Origin: CAUJGP01 sp964612425
GTDB taxonomy: Bacteria > Bdellovibrionota > Bdellovibrionia > Bdellovibrionales > Bdellovibrionaceae
Length of the DNA stretch: 64,000 nt
Assembly (NCBI GenBank): GCA_964612425.1
Contig: CAZTDX010000007.1
Coordinates: 20,822-84,821, forward strand
Direction of reading: 5' to 3'
A program made the position numbers and the translations under genes. The notes below the pieces were generated by a model. The model was given only the letters and a program-made list of their open reading frames with translations, did not search any database and was not told the origin of the DNA. Shown in pieces: positions 62,434-64,000 of this stretch (its first letter is position 1; every line of letters begins with the position of its first letter).

Positions 62434-63942
62434 TTAAAAGTCGTCCGTTGTACCCAATTTTTTTTCAAACATACTCGAATCTTCAAAGGGAATCGCCTCT
62501 TCTGCACTTGTCTTTTTCTTTCTGTTTCCACTTTGAACTTTACCACCACTCAATACTTTGAGTTTAGGATGCATTTTCTGAATTCTCTGTGAACTAGTAT
62601 CAAAACTCTCTCGAACAGTTTTTTGTAATTCCTCGCTACCATCAATAACTTGCTTAAGCGCACCGACTAAACTTTGTAGGGATACAGATTGAGCCGATAA
62701 TTCTTCGCTGGAGGCTGCTACTTCTTCTGCCGATGCAGCATTTGTTTGCGTTGAAGAATCGAGTTCATTCATGGCTTTACTTATTTGCGAAATTCCTTTT
62801 GCTTGCTCCATACTGGCAGAGGCAATTTCACTGTTGAGATCTGAAACTTTCTTAATAGAACTAACAATATTTTTTAAAACCGCTCCACTTTGATCAGCAA
62901 TTTTAGCCCCTCGATCGGTTTTACTCACTGAATCCTTAATTAACGTATTAATATCTTTTGCAGCAGACGCACTTCTTTGCGCTAAATTTCTCACAGCCTC
63001 TGCAACCACAGCAAACCCTTTTCCTTGTTCACCAGCTCTAGCCGCTTCAACCGCAGCGTTCAACGCTAGTAAATTTGTTTGAAAGGCAATATCATCAATA
63101 ACATTGATGATTTCTTCAATTTTTTTGGAACTGTCACTAATTTCAGCCATAGCTGAAATTAAAGTTTTTATTTCAGTTTCTCCATCTTCTGCTGAGCGAG
63201 TACTTTGTTGAGAGAGGGAAGCTGCCTCTTTAGCATTATCTGCATTCATTTTAACTATACTTGAAAGTTCTTCTAGCGAGGCAACAGTTTCTTCGAGAGC
63301 ACTGGCAGATTCTGTTGCTCCTGATGATAACGACTGACTAGCAGTTGATAATTGTTCTCCTGCCATTTCTACTTGAGAACCCGCAGAGTGTACTTCAGTG
63401 GTGACTTTAGAAAGAGAATTTGCCAAATGGCTTGCAATAATAAATCCAATTAAGACTAATGCAATCGTTGAGATAATTCCAATAAAAATTAAAATGGTCT
63501 GTGTACGATGAGTGGAATTATCTGATTCCAAAACAGCAGCATCAACTTGTGATTGAAGAGTCTTTTCGATTTGACTAATAACTTCAATTTGTTTTAAATA
63601 AACAGGAATTAGTTTATTTTCAATAATGGCTTTTGCTTCAACATCAGAAGACTCTCTACCCTTGAGCAAATACTCTGTTGCTTGGTCACTAAAGTTTTCT
63701 ACCTTTTGCCATTCTTCAATCATAGCTTTCATCATCATCTGCATTTTTTCATCATGATTTTTAAAACTCATAAAGGTGTTATATTCATTACTAAATTCTT
63801 TAAATTTTAATCTTGATTGTTCTGATTTTGCTTTACGAATTGCCGGGTCATCAAATCCCGTGCTCGCCCACAATAAGCGAACAGCTGATTCTGCATTTAT
63901 ACGTAATCTCAATAACGTTGTAATTTTAGGAACTCGATCTTT
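62434..63942 (-). CDS. Methyl-accepting chemotaxis protein, 5' end lost
   Basis: The remaining protein has a helical ligand-type segment, one membrane segment (ILIFIGIISTIALVLIGFII), a HAMP-like stretch and the signalling domain with the hairpin IAFQTNLLALNAAVEAARAG. The first membrane segment and start are missing. In-frame sequence stops matching a receptor at about 63942, where IS21-like terminal repeats begin. A TTG at 63912 gives a 492-residue product, which would lack its first membrane helix. It heads the che operon, so the operon promoter has probably been displaced. Confidence 0.88.
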   Translation of the reverse strand, partial: KDRVPKITTLLRLRINAESAVRLLWASTGFDDPAIRKAKSEQSRLKFKEFSNEYNTFMSFKNHDEKMQMMMKAMIEEWQKVENFSDQATEYLLKGRESSDVEAKAIIENKLIPVYLKQIEVISQIEKTLQSQVDAAVLESDNSTHRTQTILIFIGIISTIALVLIGFIIASHLANSLSKVTTEVHSAGSQVEMAGEQLSTASQSLSSGATESASALEETVASLEELSSIVKMNADNAKEAASLSQQSTRSAEDGETEIKTLISAMAEISDSSKKIEEIINVIDDIAFQTNLLALNAAVEAARAGEQGKGFAVVAEAVRNLAQRSASAAKDINTLIKDSVSKTDRGAKIADQSGAVLKNIVSSIKKVSDLNSEIASASMEQAKGISQISKAMNELDSSTQTNAASAEEVAASSEELSAQSVSLQSLVGALKQVIDGSEELQKTVRESFDTSSQRIQKMHPKLKVLSGGKVQSGNRKKKTSAEEAIPFEDSSMFEKKLGTTDDF

Positions 63943-64000
63943 TGCTGACCGATTTCATCTGAAATGTACCACCCGATTTCACCGAGATGTACCAGGCAAT
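63943..64000. mobile_element. Probable terminus of an IS21-like element (cut by window edge)
   Basis: Two adjacent imperfect direct repeats of 22-23 bases, each starting CCGATTTCA and ending ATGTACCA (63949-63971 and 63973-63994), follow a TG at 63943. Multiple repeats of this GGTACAT...GAAATCGG type at the ends are a feature of IS21-family elements. Its transposase genes would lie to the right, outside the window. Confidence 0.65.

Overview
The window comes from an AT-rich Gram-negative bacterium, most likely a member of the Bdellovibrionota or a close deltaproteobacterial relative. The inference rests on the gene order rpsP-khpA-rimM-trmD-(SPOUT methyltransferase)-rplS-rnhB, a TIGR02147-type regulator, many secreted and outer-membrane proteins of no familiar family, and a complete cheA/W/R/B/D set. 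I saw no rRNA, tRNA or CRISPR array.

Layout. 1-4550: a truncated thioredoxin-type exported protein, a TatT-like TPR protein, and a probable outer-membrane protein/lipoprotein pair. 4533-8276: dTDP-sugar genes rfbB and rfbA, with a divergent Wzx-type flippase. 8352-11835: two envelope proteins and a histidine-rich zinc-type CDF efflux protein. 12240-17000: an accessory block. It holds a transposase broken by one in-frame stop, a complete IS630-like element with TIRs, a TA duplication and a frameshift heptamer, and a TIGR02147 regulator plus an odd subtilase-like protein bracketed by long direct repeats, one of which copies the 3' end of rnhB. 16982-20900: the housekeeping rpsP-to-rnhB cluster.

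21223-28604: secreted peptidases (clostripain type, M23 type, M1 type), MnmD, a YhcC-like radical SAM protein, and a decayed ABC-exporter ATPase. 28747-37244: a co-directional run of a sensor kinase (N-terminus frameshifted), an OmpR-type regulator, a DsbA-like oxidoreductase and six exported proteins of unknown function, two of them distant paralogues. This run is the best candidate for an undescribed envelope system. 37526-42998: secreted GH15 glucoamylase followed by a full glucose-type PTS (EIICBA, HPr, EI), a self-contained route from alpha-glucan to sugar phosphate.

43018-50958: two envelope proteins around a palindrome-bearing intergenic region, an atypical SDR protein, an RsmB-type methyltransferase, and an nrdR-nusB-unknown-ppsR operon. 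51030-57200: a lipoprotein, then an operon joining a membrane sensor kinase to an alpha/beta hydrolase with a cysteine nucleophile elbow and a cholesterol-oxidase-like GMC oxidoreductase. 57235-64000: a chemotaxis operon (MCP, cheW, receiver, cheA, cheR, cheD, cheB). The MCP has lost its 5' end to what looks like the terminus of an IS21-family element at the right edge.
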